This document shows positions 8,330 to 16,890 of a stretch of 64,000 nucleotides of DNA, one piece after another (position 1 is the stretch's first letter; each line of letters opens with the position of its first letter). Position numbers and translations under genes: made by a program. Source of the DNA: Curtobacterium sp. MCBD17_013. GTDB lineage: Bacteria > Actinomycetota > Actinomycetes > Actinomycetales > Microbacteriaceae. The notes under the pieces were generated by a model. That model was not told the DNA's origin, searched no databases, and worked only from the letters and a program-made list of their open reading frames with translations. The stretch covers positions 496,001 to 560,000 of the forward strand of contig NZ_QKTU01000001.1 in assembly GCF_003234565.1 (NCBI RefSeq). The letters run 5' to 3'.

Positions 8330-9331
8330 TCACCGTCGGACCGGCTCCGTCCCTCCGGACCGTGCGGCTCGGCGGATGGCATCCACCACGTCGAGGTTCG
8401 CGACGATGTCGTCGCCGCGCCCGTACGCCGTGCTGGGATCGGGGACGCCGGCACCGACACGACGGACGAAGGCGTCGAGCTGGTGGTCGAAGCTCGTGCC
8501 GCCGGCGACCGTCGTCATCGTCGGAGCGCCGTGTCGGGGGATGACACGGAGGCTGTTTCCGTGGTGCGGCACGATCGGTCCCGTCACCGTCACCTCGGCC
8601 TCCGCGAGTTGGAGCGTGAGGGACACCGGATCGTCCTGGTCGAACGAGCAGTGGATGCTGGCGGTGGTGCCCGTGGGGAAGCGCAGCGTCGCGATCGTGT
8701 CCGAGTCCGCGCCGCTCGGGTTCCACCGCTGACGGGCGGCCACCTCGCTCGGCTCCGCGTCGAACAGGAGTCGCGACCAGTGCACGGCGTACACGCCGTT
8801 GTGGAGGAGGGCACCGCCTCCGAGCGCGGCGACGTGCAGGATCGACTGCGGATCGTACGGGCGGGTGCCGTTGACCGAGGAGCTGATCGACGAGAGCGCC
8901 CCGTACCGGCCGTCCCCGACCAGCGTCCGGAGCGCGTCGAACAGCGGGTGGAAGCGGTAGTGGAACCCCTCCATGACGAGCCGCCCCGAGTCCGCCGCGA
9001 CGGCGACGATCGCGCGACCCTCGGCGCCGCTCACACCGATCGGTTTCTCGCACAACACGTGTTTGCCCGCGCGGAGCGCCGCGATCGTCCACCGTGCGTG
9101 TTCGGCCGCGGCGTTCGCGATGTACACCGCGTCGACGTCGGCGTCGGCGAGGACGTCCTCGTAGTGCTCCGACGCGCGCGGGATGTCCCACGTCCGCGCG
9201 TACTCCGCGGCTGCCCCGGGGCGACGCGCCGCGACCCGCGCGACGCGCACGTCCGGACGACGTGCGGCAGGCTCGACCAACCCGGATGGACCGATCGTCG
9301 ACGCCCCGATCATCCCGAACGTCAATGGCAT
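8330..9331 (-). CDS. Gfo/Idh/MocA-family NAD(P)-dependent oxidoreductase
   Basis: The 333-aa protein opens with a Rossmann nucleotide-binding segment (FGMIGASTIGPSG). It then carries the family signature HVLCEKPIGVSGAEGRAIV, including the catalytic-type EKP Lys, and a C-terminal beta-sheet domain with YRFHPLF and GGGALLHNGVY. Members oxidise or epimerise sugars and cyclitols using NAD(P). The ATG at 9331 is preceded by GAGGGAGCG. It is the last gene of a minus-strand set with a second Gfo/Idh enzyme and a GH43-like protein, suggesting plant-sugar or inositol-type metabolism; the exact substrate cannot be read from the sequence. Confidence 0.88.
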   Translation of the reverse strand: MPLTFGMIGASTIGPSGLVEPAARRPDVRVARVAARRPGAAAEYARTWDIPRASEHYEDVLADADVDAVYIANAAAEHARWTIAALRAGKHVLCEKPIGVSGAEGRAIVAVAADSGRLVMEGFHYRFHPLFDALRTLVGDGRYGALSSISSSVNGTRPYDPQSILHVAALGGGALLHNGVYAVHWSRLLFDAEPSEVAARQRWNPSGADSDTIATLRFPTGTTASIHCSFDQDDPVSLTLQLAEAEVTVTGPIVPHHGNSLRVIPRHGAPTMTTVAGGTSFDHQLDAFVRRVGAGVPDPSTAYGRGDDIVANLDVVDAIRRAARSGGTEPVRR

Positions 9332-9390
9332 GCTCGCTCCCTCGTGGCTCATCTCGGTGTTCGTGTTCGCTCCCCGCGACGCGCGGACGC

Positions 9391-10488
9391 TCACCAGGTG
9401 TCGGGACGCGCTCCCAGCGGGACGGGCTCCGGTCGCTCGACGCGCGACGCGATCTCGACGACGCGGTGCTCGGCGGCGGCACGGGTGATCGACTCCATCA
9501 CGTCGAGCACGTGGAACGCGAGCGCGCCGGAGGCCCGGTGCGGCCGGCCGGTGGCGATCGCGTGGGCCATGTCCGCGAGGCCGTGACCGCGGCCCGCGTC
9601 GGCGTACCCGCCGGCGCCCGGGAGCTCCCGCCACGCGTCGCTCCCGGCGACGAACACCGACACGGGGTCCGAGAAGCGGTTGGGGTCGGGCACACCCAGC
9701 GTGCCCGCGGTGCCGTACACCTCGAACAGGGGTGCGCGGGTCGCCCAGACCTCGAACGACATCGTGACGGTCGAGACGCTGCCGTCGACGTGCTCGAGGA
9801 TCGCGACGACGTGGGTGTCGACCGACACGTCGATGCCCGTCCCGGCCGCCGGGCCCGTACCGATCGTGCGCCGGCGGTCCGATCGCGTCGCACTCGCGCT
9901 CACCCGGGCGACGGGGCCGAGGAAGGTCACGAGGCTCGACAGGGAGTAGGGACCCATGTCGAAGAGCGGACCCCCGCCCGGCTGGTAGTAGAACCCCGGC
10001 GCGGGGTGCCACAGCTCGTGCCCGGGCGCGCTCCAGGCGACGGCGGCACCGACGGGTGTGCCGACGAGCCCGTCGTCGATCGCGGCCCGTGCGGTCTGGA
10101 TGCCGGTACCGAGCACGGTGTCCGGGGCGCTGCCCACCCGGACGCCCGCGCGCGCGGCGGCCTCGAGCACCGGGGCGGCCTCGGCGGTCGAGAGCGCGAG
10201 CGGCTTCTCGCCGTACACGTGCTTGCCGGCCGCGACGGCGCGTGTGGCCACGGACGCGTGTGCGGCGGGGATCGTCAGGTTGAGCACCACGTCGACGTCG
10301 GGCGAGGTCAGGAGGTCGTCGACCGCGAGTGCCTGCACGCCCGCAGCGGCGGCGACGGCAGCCGCACGGTCCTCCAGGACGTCCGCGACGGCGGTGAGCC
10401 GGAGTCCGGGCAGGGACGGCAGGTCGGCGAGGTACTGGGCGCTGATGGTGCCCACGCCGACCAGGCCGACGCGCATCGGGGCGGTCAT
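9391..10488 (-). CDS. Gfo/Idh/MocA-family oxidoreductase
   Basis: A second family member of 365 aa with VGLVGVGTISAQYLADL (dinucleotide fold), KHVYGEKPLALSTAEAAPVL (EKP signature) and a C-terminal domain containing GGGPLFDMGPY, typical of sugar or cyclitol dehydrogenases. The ATG at 10488 overlaps the stop of the upstream glycosidase-like gene by 4 bp, so the two are translationally coupled. Together with the downstream Gfo/Idh gene this looks like a small carbohydrate-oxidation operon. Confidence 0.9.
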   Translation of the reverse strand: MTAPMRVGLVGVGTISAQYLADLPSLPGLRLTAVADVLEDRAAAVAAAAGVQALAVDDLLTSPDVDVVLNLTIPAAHASVATRAVAAGKHVYGEKPLALSTAEAAPVLEAAARAGVRVGSAPDTVLGTGIQTARAAIDDGLVGTPVGAAVAWSAPGHELWHPAPGFYYQPGGGPLFDMGPYSLSSLVTFLGPVARVSASATRSDRRRTIGTGPAAGTGIDVSVDTHVVAILEHVDGSVSTVTMSFEVWATRAPLFEVYGTAGTLGVPDPNRFSDPVSVFVAGSDAWRELPGAGGYADAGRGHGLADMAHAIATGRPHRASGALAFHVLDVMESITRAAAEHRVVEIASRVERPEPVPLGARPDTW

Positions 10489-11468
10489 CGCGCGGCCTCC
10501 CCGTGGAACTCGACGCGCGGAGTCGCACCGTCGAACGACACCCGTGTCGCGCCGATCCGCCACGTGTGCCCGTCGTCCGCGTTCGCCTGGAAGAACAGGA
10601 CCCCGGCGTCGGGGCCGTCGGCGAGGAACCCGGGATGTCCGGACTCGCTGTGGTTCCAGGCGCCGCCCGGACCCGCCGGGATCAGCGGCTCGTCGGCACC
10701 CCGCGTCCACGTCCGCGCGTCCGTGCTCGTCGCCCAGCCGATCTGCTGCGGGCAGTTGTTGTACGCGCCCGCGTAGAACATCGTGAACGTCGTGCCGTCC
10801 CAGCGCAGCGCCGGCGCTTCGATGCACTCCTGCTCCCACGGCAGTTCCGGTGCCAGCGCGGGACCGTCGACCGACAGCTGCTCCCAGTCCGCCCTGCCGA
10901 AGGCGCTGTCGAGGGGCGCGCGAGCGGTGCCGAGCATCTGGATCCGCATCTCCGGGTCGCGCGTGACCCAGGCGAGCACGAGGTGCTCGTCGGTCGCCAC
11001 GAGGTCGGCGTCGATCGCACGTCCGCACGTCCAGTCGCCCGACGGCGCGAAGACCGGGTTCTCGGGGTTCGGCGTGAAGGCGATGCCGTCGTCGCTCACG
11101 GCGTGGCAGATCGCGTCCTCGCGACCACGGCCGTAGGTCTGGAAGAACAGGTGCACGCGTCCGTCGAGCACGACCGCACCGGGGGCGGCGGCGCCCGTCG
11201 CGTCGTAGTCGCCGAACGGCGGCAGGACGGCGACGGTGCGCCAGGACACGAGGTCGTCGCTCTCGGCCACGGCGACCGACCAGCCCTCGGCGACGTCGTC
11301 GGACCCGGACGGCAAGGAGCAGTAGAGCAGGTAGCGGCCACCGAACCGGATCACCGACGGGTCCTTCGCGTACGGGCGGCCCCGCCGCGAGGTGTCACCC
11401 CACGGTGCGCCCACCAGTCGAGGGGTGCCGGGGAGGTCGATGGACCCGAGTGCGTCGTCAGCGGTCAT
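10485..11468 (-). CDS. GH43-like five-bladed beta-propeller glycoside hydrolase family protein
   Basis: The 327-aa protein shows the repeated blade pattern of the GH43/GH32/GH117-like superfamily: YAKDPSVIRFGGRYLLYCS near the N-terminus (the Asp of the DPSV segment is in the general-base position), then GAVVLDGRVHLFFQ, ECIEAPALRWDGTTFTMFYA (Glu-rich, general-acid position) and SGHPGFLADG. It has no signal peptide, so it would act on imported oligosaccharides. Its coupling to two Gfo/Idh oxidoreductases supports a role in sugar breakdown. Exact family and substrate are uncertain. Confidence 0.75.
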   Translation of the reverse strand: MTADDALGSIDLPGTPRLVGAPWGDTSRRGRPYAKDPSVIRFGGRYLLYCSLPSGSDDVAEGWSVAVAESDDLVSWRTVAVLPPFGDYDATGAAAPGAVVLDGRVHLFFQTYGRGREDAICHAVSDDGIAFTPNPENPVFAPSGDWTCGRAIDADLVATDEHLVLAWVTRDPEMRIQMLGTARAPLDSAFGRADWEQLSVDGPALAPELPWEQECIEAPALRWDGTTFTMFYAGAYNNCPQQIGWATSTDARTWTRGADEPLIPAGPGGAWNHSESGHPGFLADGPDAGVLFFQANADDGHTWRIGATRVSFDGATPRVEFHGEAAR

Positions 11469-11495
11469 GCCCCGAGCCTGCTCCCGATCCGCTCG

Positions 11496-12233
11496 TCATG
11501 CCGCGACGAGCAGGTACCCGGCGAGCACGAACCCGCACACCGCGATGGCGACACGGAGCACGGACTGCGGGACACGCCGTGCGACGCTCGGACCGATCAG
11601 CCCGCCGATGAGCGCGCCGAGGCCGAGGGGCCACACCGCGGCCCACGTGACCGTCCCGGAGAGGGCGAACAGCACGGCGGGCACGATGTCACCAGCGAGG
11701 AGCAACACGTTCTTCAGCGCGTTCGCACGGTGCAGGACGGGTTCGCCGTCGAGCAGCAGCACGGCGATCATGAGGACCCCGGAGCCCGCCCCGAAGTACC
11801 CGTTGTAGAGCGAGACGCCGGCGACGCTCGCCGCGGCGACCGGGCGCGCCATCGTCGTCGCCGTCCGTCGGCGGTCGATCCACGGTTGCACGAGCAGCAG
11901 GGCGGACCCCGCGGCGACGAGGAACGGGACGATGCGGTCGAACACGTGCGACGGCGTCGCGAGCAGCAGGGCCGCGCCCGCGGTCGACACGACGACCGTG
12001 ACCGGCAGCCACCGCCGGACGGTCGGCGCGTGCCCGACCAGGTCGCCCCGCGCGCTGAGGGCCGATCCCGCCCCGCTGCCGAGCAGGGCCACTGAGTTCG
12101 TCACGTTCGCGGCGAGGGGCGGGATGCCCACGGCGAGCAGGGCCGGGTACGCCACGAGCGACGTGATGCCGCCCGCGGTGCCGATGACGCCCGCGGCGAC
12201 ACCGGCCACGAACAGGAACACCGCGGTCGTCAC
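11496..12233 (-). CDS. TauE/SafE-family sulfite/anion exporter
   Basis: A 245-aa membrane protein with about eight spans. It has the TauE/SafE hallmark at the N-terminus (AGVIGTAGGITSLVAYPALL, then NVTNSVALLGSG) and the second internal repeat near YNGYFGAGSGVLMIAVLL. The family moves sulfite, sulfoacetate or other small organic anions. It lies downstream of the ligase-like gene and upstream of the carbohydrate operon on the same strand, with no overlap, so its specific substrate remains open. Confidence 0.87.
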   Translation of the reverse strand: MTTAVFLFVAGVAAGVIGTAGGITSLVAYPALLAVGIPPLAANVTNSVALLGSGAGSALSARGDLVGHAPTVRRWLPVTVVVSTAGAALLLATPSHVFDRIVPFLVAAGSALLLVQPWIDRRRTATTMARPVAAASVAGVSLYNGYFGAGSGVLMIAVLLLDGEPVLHRANALKNVLLLAGDIVPAVLFALSGTVTWAAVWPLGLGALIGGLIGPSVARRVPQSVLRVAIAVCGFVLAGYLLVAA

Positions 12234-12308
12234 CGTTGGATCCTGGCACGTCGCGGAGCCCGGCCGACGGGTCCGCGCCGTGGCTCGGCGGGTTCCCGCT
12301 GCCGGTCG

Positions 12309-13490
12309 TCAGGCGGTCGCGGTCCTCGGCCGGGAGGCCCGGTGCGGGGTTGCGGATGGGTCCGGCTCCTCGAGGTCGATCGTCCCGGAGCGGTTGCGTC
12401 CCTGCGTCTCGAGCACCGCGCTCCGCACCACGGCGCCGAGATCGCCCGTCCGCGCGTACTCGGCGCGCTGCCGCTGGGCACCCGTGCCGTGCGCGAGGAC
12501 CTCGGCGATGCCCCGCTCGACGAACTGCTCGTCACCGTTCGCGCGGAGCGCCGGGCCGAGGCGCTCGAGGAGCATCCCGATGACCGTGCGCGCCTCCGCC
12601 GCACGTCCCGTGACCGGGTCGACGAGTTCGCCCTCCAGTCCCTCGAGTGCCGCCCGCCAGTTCGCCAGTCGAACCGCGCACGCGGGAGCGTCCGGGGCGG
12701 GCACGCCGTTGCGCCAGTCCGCCGCGGCGGTGTCGACCATCGCCCGCACGATGCCCGCGATCATCGCCGTCACCGCCGGGTCGAGCGGCACGTCCGCGAC
12801 GCGCACCTCGACCGTCGGGAACGACCGCGACAGCCGAGCGTCGAGGTAGAGCATGCCCGCATCGAGCAGGGCACCGGTGCCGAGCATCGCCTGCTCGACG
12901 GCGTTGTACCGGGCGACGGATCCGAACCGCTCCATCGGCCCGGCGGAGGGCCACCGCGTCCACTCGATGCTCCGGTAGCTCGCGTGCCCGGTGTCCTCGC
13001 CGTCGTGGAACGGGGAGTTCGCGGTGAGGGCGATGAGGACCGGTGTCCAGGTGCGGATCCGGTCCAGCACGGCGACGCCCTCGTCCTCGGACTCGATGCC
13101 GACGTGCACGTGCAGCCCGCAGGACAGGCTCCGACGGGGCAGCGCTCCGTAGCGGTCGAGCATCGTCCGGTACCGCGGTGTGTCCCGGGCGTGCGGTCGC
13201 GTCGGGAGCGGCGCGCTCGCGAGTGCGGCGACCCGGGCACCCTCGAGCGCCGCGATCGCGTCGACCGTGCCGCGGTTCGCGAGCACCTCCTGCTCGAGCG
13301 CCGACAGCCGGTTGTGCACCGACGACACGGTCTCCAGCATCTCGAGCTGCATCTCGCCCGTCAGGGAACCGTGGGCGCGTGACCCCTGCAGCCGGGTCCG
13401 CCAGCCGAGGACCTCGTCGGCCAGGGGCACGGGCTCGCCGGTCTCGCCATCGACCAGCAGCAGTTCTTCCTCGACACCCATGGTTCGCAT
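12309..13490 (-). CDS. YbdK-type carboxylate-amine ligase (glutamate-cysteine ligase family 2)
   Basis: The 393-aa protein starts with MGVEEELLLVD, the family ATP-binding motif, and contains LQLEMLE-like and SCGLHVHVGI motifs plus a TANSPFHDGEDTG loop, all typical of GCS2/YbdK. Family members join an amine to a carboxylate with ATP; E. coli YbdK has weak glutamate-cysteine ligase activity. Several such paralogues exist in actinobacteria, so a thiol-synthesis role is not assured. The gene points away from flbD, and the shared intergenic region holds a sigma-28-like promoter for the other direction. Confidence 0.85.
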   Translation of the reverse strand: MRTMGVEEELLLVDGETGEPVPLADEVLGWRTRLQGSRAHGSLTGEMQLEMLETVSSVHNRLSALEQEVLANRGTVDAIAALEGARVAALASAPLPTRPHARDTPRYRTMLDRYGALPRRSLSCGLHVHVGIESEDEGVAVLDRIRTWTPVLIALTANSPFHDGEDTGHASYRSIEWTRWPSAGPMERFGSVARYNAVEQAMLGTGALLDAGMLYLDARLSRSFPTVEVRVADVPLDPAVTAMIAGIVRAMVDTAAADWRNGVPAPDAPACAVRLANWRAALEGLEGELVDPVTGRAAEARTVIGMLLERLGPALRANGDEQFVERGIAEVLAHGTGAQRQRAEYARTGDLGAVVRSAVLETQGRNRSGTIDLEEPDPSATPHRASRPRTATA

Positions 13491-13588
13491 GCCACAACTG
13501 TGTGCGGACGCGGCCGGGAGGACTCACGGGGTTGCCAGGTGGACGACGCGGGTGTAAAGCGCGCGATCGCCGCCCGTGCGCGAGGGGC

Positions 13589-13614
13589 TAACGGCGGCGA
13601 CGCCACGGCCGATA
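13589..13614 (+). promoter_or_regulatory. Sigma-28-type promoter before flbD
   Basis: TAAC (13589-13592), 15 nt, then GCCGATAG (13608-13614 with one following base) closely match the flagellar sigma consensus. It is the best of the three copies in the window and would drive the flbD-to-flhA operon. Confidence 0.65.
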
Positions 13615-13692
13615 GTCGTGCCTGTACCGCTCAGGACGAGCGGGACACCCGCCCCACGGACGGCGGCGGGAGCACACGACCTAGGACGGGCC

Positions 13693-13989
13693 ATGATCGT
13701 CGTCACGCGACTCAACGACAGCAGATTCGCTGTCAACCCGGATCTCGTGGAACGCATCCAGGAGAGCCCGGACACCACCCTCATCATGGTGGACGGCGCG
13801 AAGTACATCGTGCAGGAGTCGATGGCCGAGGTCATCGACATGATCGCCGCGTACCGCGCCCGGATCATCGCGATCGCCTCCGGCGTGGCCGACGACACGG
13901 CCTCGAGCGTGAACACGACGGGCCCGCAGCCGGTCCTCGCGCCGGTGTCCGACATCGCCGCACCGCGCACGTCCGAGGGGCGGCGCTGA
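13693..13989 (+). CDS. flbD: Flagellar FlbD-family protein
   Basis: A 98-aa protein. The first 60 residues match the small FlbD family of Gram-positive flagellar operons: MIVVTRLNDSRFAVNPDLVE, TPDTTL-like PDTTLIMVDGAKYIVQES, then an MAEVIDMI helix. Its function is not well defined; this is not the Caulobacter response regulator of the same name. The C-terminal extension is Ala/Thr-rich. The stop is separated from motA by one base. Confidence 0.88.
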   Translation: MIVVTRLNDSRFAVNPDLVERIQESPDTTLIMVDGAKYIVQESMAEVIDMIAAYRARIIAIASGVADDTASSVNTTGPQPVLAPVSDIAAPRTSEGRR

Positions 13990-13990
13990 C

Positions 13991-14815
13991 GTGGACCTCG
14001 CGACGATCATCGGCGTCCTGCTCGCGTTCGGGGCGCTCTTCGGCATGGTCTCGATGGAGCACGTCGAGATCTCCGGACTCATCATCCCCGCCCCGATGGT
14101 GCTCGTGTTCGGCGCGACGCTCGCCTGTGGCCTCGCCGGAACCACGCTCAAGGACGCCATCGCGAACCTCAAGGCGATCCCGACCGCGTTCACCGGCAAG
14201 GTCGTGCCCCCGGCATCGGTGATCGAGGACGTCGTCGGTCTGGCTGAGACGGCGCGGACGAACGGCCTGCTGTCGCTCGAGCAGGAGGCCGACAAGCACG
14301 ACGACCCGTTCCTCAAGAAGGCGCTCCAGAACATCGCGGACGGCACCGACGGCGAGGAGCTCCGGATCCTCCTCGAGGACGAGATCGAGTCGAACGCGTC
14401 GACCCTGCGGAACGCGAGCAAGTTCTTCATGGGACTCGGCGGATACGCCCCGACGGTCGGCATCATCGGCACCGTCGTCAGCCTGACCCACGTGCTCGCG
14501 AACCTGTCGAAGCCGGACGAGCTCGGGCCGCTCATCGCGTCGGCGTTCGTGGCGACGCTCTGGGGCCTGCTCAGTGCGAACTTCCTGTGGCTGCCGATCG
14601 GCGGCAAGCTCAAGAAGCTCGCCGACCTCGAGGTGGCTCGACAGACGCTGCTCATGGAGGGCCTCCTGGCCGTGCAGGCGGGCAGTCAGCCGCGCCTGCT
14701 CGGCGAGCGGCTCCGCGCCATGGTGCCGCCGTCGGCCCGCGGTGACGCGGCTCCGGCCAAGGGCGCCAAGGGCAAGGGCAAGGGCGCCGCCGACGACGAA
14801 GCGCTGGCGGCCTGA
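13991..14815 (+). CDS. motA: Flagellar motor stator protein MotA
   Basis: MotA and MotB form the proton channel that drives rotation. The 274-aa protein has four membrane spans: about residues 5-25, 30-50, 150-170 and 180-200. The cytoplasmic loop lies between spans 2 and 3 and contains LLEDEIESNASTLRNASKFF. The signature MGLGGYAPTVGIIGTVVSL and the conserved Pro-containing GYAPTVG segment are present. The C-terminus is Lys/Gly-rich. GTG start, one base after flbD. Confidence 0.96.
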   Translation: MDLATIIGVLLAFGALFGMVSMEHVEISGLIIPAPMVLVFGATLACGLAGTTLKDAIANLKAIPTAFTGKVVPPASVIEDVVGLAETARTNGLLSLEQEADKHDDPFLKKALQNIADGTDGEELRILLEDEIESNASTLRNASKFFMGLGGYAPTVGIIGTVVSLTHVLANLSKPDELGPLIASAFVATLWGLLSANFLWLPIGGKLKKLADLEVARQTLLMEGLLAVQAGSQPRLLGERLRAMVPPSARGDAAPAKGAKGKGKGAADDEALAA

Positions 14816-14816
14816 C

Positions 14817-15839
14817 GTGGCTGGCAGAGGGCGAGGGCGCCGCGGTCACGGCGGCGGCGGACACGATGACGACGACCACCCGGACGAGCGCTGGATGGCG
14901 TCGTACATGGACATGATCACCGTGCTCATGTGCATGTTCCTGGTCCTGTTCGCGATGTCGCAGGTCGACCAGCAGAAGTTCATCGCGCTCAAGGACTCGC
15001 TCGCGACCGGCTTCGGCCAGGTGCAGAAGCAGAAGGTCGACACGGCGTCCGGCACGGTCGTCAAGCCCGACGAGGTGACGAAGAAGGACGGCAAGGGCTA
15101 CGCGCTGTCGAAGTCCGATGCGGAGCACTCGAGTGCGGCGAGCGGCACGGCGAACAGCAACGCGGACGGCACGAGCGCCGACCCGAGCGCGGTCGCGGTC
15201 CCCGCGGCGGCCCCGACGCCGAACACCGCCGTGGCGAAGGCGAGCAAGGCGGACGTCGAGGCGGCGAAGAAGGAGCTCGACGACCTGAAGGCGATCGAGG
15301 CCGCGATCAAGAAGAACCTGACGGCCGAGGGCAAGACCGCGAACGTGCAGTTCGACCTCGACGCCCGCGGGCTGACGGTCCGGCTGGTCGGGAGCGAGAC
15401 GTACTTCGCCACCAACAGCGCGGACCTGTCGGACGAGGCCCGGGCGGTCATGGACGCGATCGCCCCGGTCCTCAAGAGCAGCGGCCACGATATCAGCGTC
15501 GAGGGGCACGCCGACCAGCGGAACTCGACCGCGCCCTACGCCACGAACTGGGAGCTGTCCGCGGCCCGCGCGACCGGCGTGCTCCGGGATCTCGTCGAGC
15601 GCGGAGGCCTGCCGGCCGACCACGTGCAGAGCGTCGGGTTCGGGTCGAGCCGGCCGCTGTCCAAGGGGTCGACCGACGCCGACCTCGCGCTGAACCGTCG
15701 CGTCGACATCGTCGTGCTGTCGAACCAGGACCAGGACGTCAGCGCGCTCATGCCGGCCATCGCGGCTGCGCAGGACGCGGCGCATCGGGGCGAGACGGCG
15801 GGGACCACGGCGCCGACGACCGCGGAGGGCGATGGGTAG
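14817..15839 (+). CDS. motB: Flagellar motor stator protein MotB
   Basis: MotB anchors the stator to peptidoglycan. The protein (340 aa, GTG start one base after motA) has a basic/His-rich N-terminus. A single membrane span follows, with the proton-carrying Asp at residue 32 in YMDMITVLMCMFLVLF, the same residue number as in E. coli MotB. After an Ala/Lys-rich linker comes a C-terminal OmpA-like domain (about residues 190-310) containing VEGHADQRN and LSAARATGV. Confidence 0.96.
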   Translation: MAGRGRGRRGHGGGGHDDDDHPDERWMASYMDMITVLMCMFLVLFAMSQVDQQKFIALKDSLATGFGQVQKQKVDTASGTVVKPDEVTKKDGKGYALSKSDAEHSSAASGTANSNADGTSADPSAVAVPAAAPTPNTAVAKASKADVEAAKKELDDLKAIEAAIKKNLTAEGKTANVQFDLDARGLTVRLVGSETYFATNSADLSDEARAVMDAIAPVLKSSGHDISVEGHADQRNSTAPYATNWELSAARATGVLRDLVERGGLPADHVQSVGFGSSRPLSKGSTDADLALNRRVDIVVLSNQDQDVSALMPAIAAAQDAAHRGETAGTTAPTTAEGDG

Positions 15840-15876
15840 CGGCGACGGGACCCCCGCCCAGTCCGGGGGACAGCGC

Positions 15877-15904
15877 TAACGACGGATCACCGCGGGACCG
15901 ATAG
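15877..15904 (+). promoter_or_regulatory. Sigma-28-type promoter before fliM
   Basis: TAAC (15877-15880), 16 nt, then ACCGATAG (15897-15904). The -10 ends 8 nt before the GTG at 15913, so the transcript would be leaderless or nearly so, and a GTG at 15904 cannot be the start. Confidence 0.55.
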
Positions 15905-15912
15905 TGCCCGTC

Positions 15913-16890
15913 GTGACCGACCTCCTCGCCCAGCGCGCCGTGGCGTCCCCCCGCGACGACCACGGTGGGGACCAGCGTGCGCACGACGACGCCCAGGTCG
16001 AGGTGGTGGACTTCCGTCGACCGACGACCCTCGCCCGTGAGCAGTCCCGCGTGCTCGAGCTCGCGTTCGAGACGTTCGCGCGGCAGTGGGGCACCCAGTT
16101 GACCGCGAAGGTCCGGGTGCTCTCCCAGGTCACCTGCGAGCAGGTGCAGGTGCTGACGTACGACGAGTACGCCGCGTCGCTGCCGCCGCTCACCGCGATG
16201 GTGCTGCTGACGATCGAGGACGTGAGCGCCAAGGGCGTCCTGCAGTTCCCGCTCACCTCGGTGCTCACGTGGGTCAGTCACATGCTCGGAGCGGCCCGAC
16301 CGCTGCCGGCCCCCGAGCGCACCTTCACCCCGATCGAGCAGGCGCTCGTGCGCAAACTCGTCGAGGACGCGCTCGACGACCTCCGCTACTCGCTCGGCAC
16401 GCTCCTCGTGCAGCCGATCGGGGTCGGCTCGTTCCAGTGGAACAGCCAGTTCGCGCAGGCGGCCACGAAGAGCGACCTCATGCTCGTCGCGTCGTTCGAC
16501 ATCCGCGTGGGGGAGCGCATCGCGCCGGCCACCCTGGCGATCCCGCTCGAGGTCGTCCTGCCGCAGCTCGGCGAGTCGAACCCGACGGTGACGACGGCCG
16601 ATCCGCGCGAACTCCTCGACGCGCAGATCGCGAACGTGCCGGTCGGGGTCTCGCTGCAGCTCGCCCCGGCGGTCGTGCGTCCGGCCGTCGTCCTCGGCCT
16701 CGCGGTCGGCGACGTCGTGCCGCTCCCGCACCCGCAGCACCGTCCGCTGACCCTGACGGTCGACGGCGAGCCGATCGGCACGGCGGCGGTCGGCGCGAAC
16801 GGCTCACGTCTCGCCGGCGTCGTCGTCGCCACCACGCCCGCCGCCGCCGGCGCCCACGCACGCACTCCGAACACCGAAAGGGCGTCATGA
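15913..16890 (+). CDS. fliM: Flagellar motor switch protein FliM
   Basis: FliM is the middle switch protein, linking FliG and FliN and normally binding CheY-P. The CheC-like middle domain (about residues 30-220) is clear from the family pattern FETFARQWGTQLTAKVRVLS, TEIEQALVRKLVEDALDDL-like TPIEQALVRKLVEDALDDLR and SFDIRVGERIAPATLAIPLE. A SpoA-type C-terminal domain follows. The usual N-terminal CheY-binding LSQxEIDALL peptide is not recognisable in MTDLLAQRAVASPRDD. The start at 15913 is chosen because the promoter overlaps the upstream GTG. Confidence 0.92.
   Translation: MTDLLAQRAVASPRDDHGGDQRAHDDAQVEVVDFRRPTTLAREQSRVLELAFETFARQWGTQLTAKVRVLSQVTCEQVQVLTYDEYAASLPPLTAMVLLTIEDVSAKGVLQFPLTSVLTWVSHMLGAARPLPAPERTFTPIEQALVRKLVEDALDDLRYSLGTLLVQPIGVGSFQWNSQFAQAATKSDLMLVASFDIRVGERIAPATLAIPLEVVLPQLGESNPTVTTADPRELLDAQIANVPVGVSLQLAPAVVRPAVVLGLAVGDVVPLPHPQHRPLTLTVDGEPIGTAAVGANGSRLAGVVVATTPAAAGAHARTPNTERAS

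Noticed and set aside
8330-10528. A single 732-aa fusion of two oxidoreductases
   Set aside because: The first half of that frame is Arg-rich noise over the neighbouring gene; each Gfo/Idh gene has its own start and complete domains.
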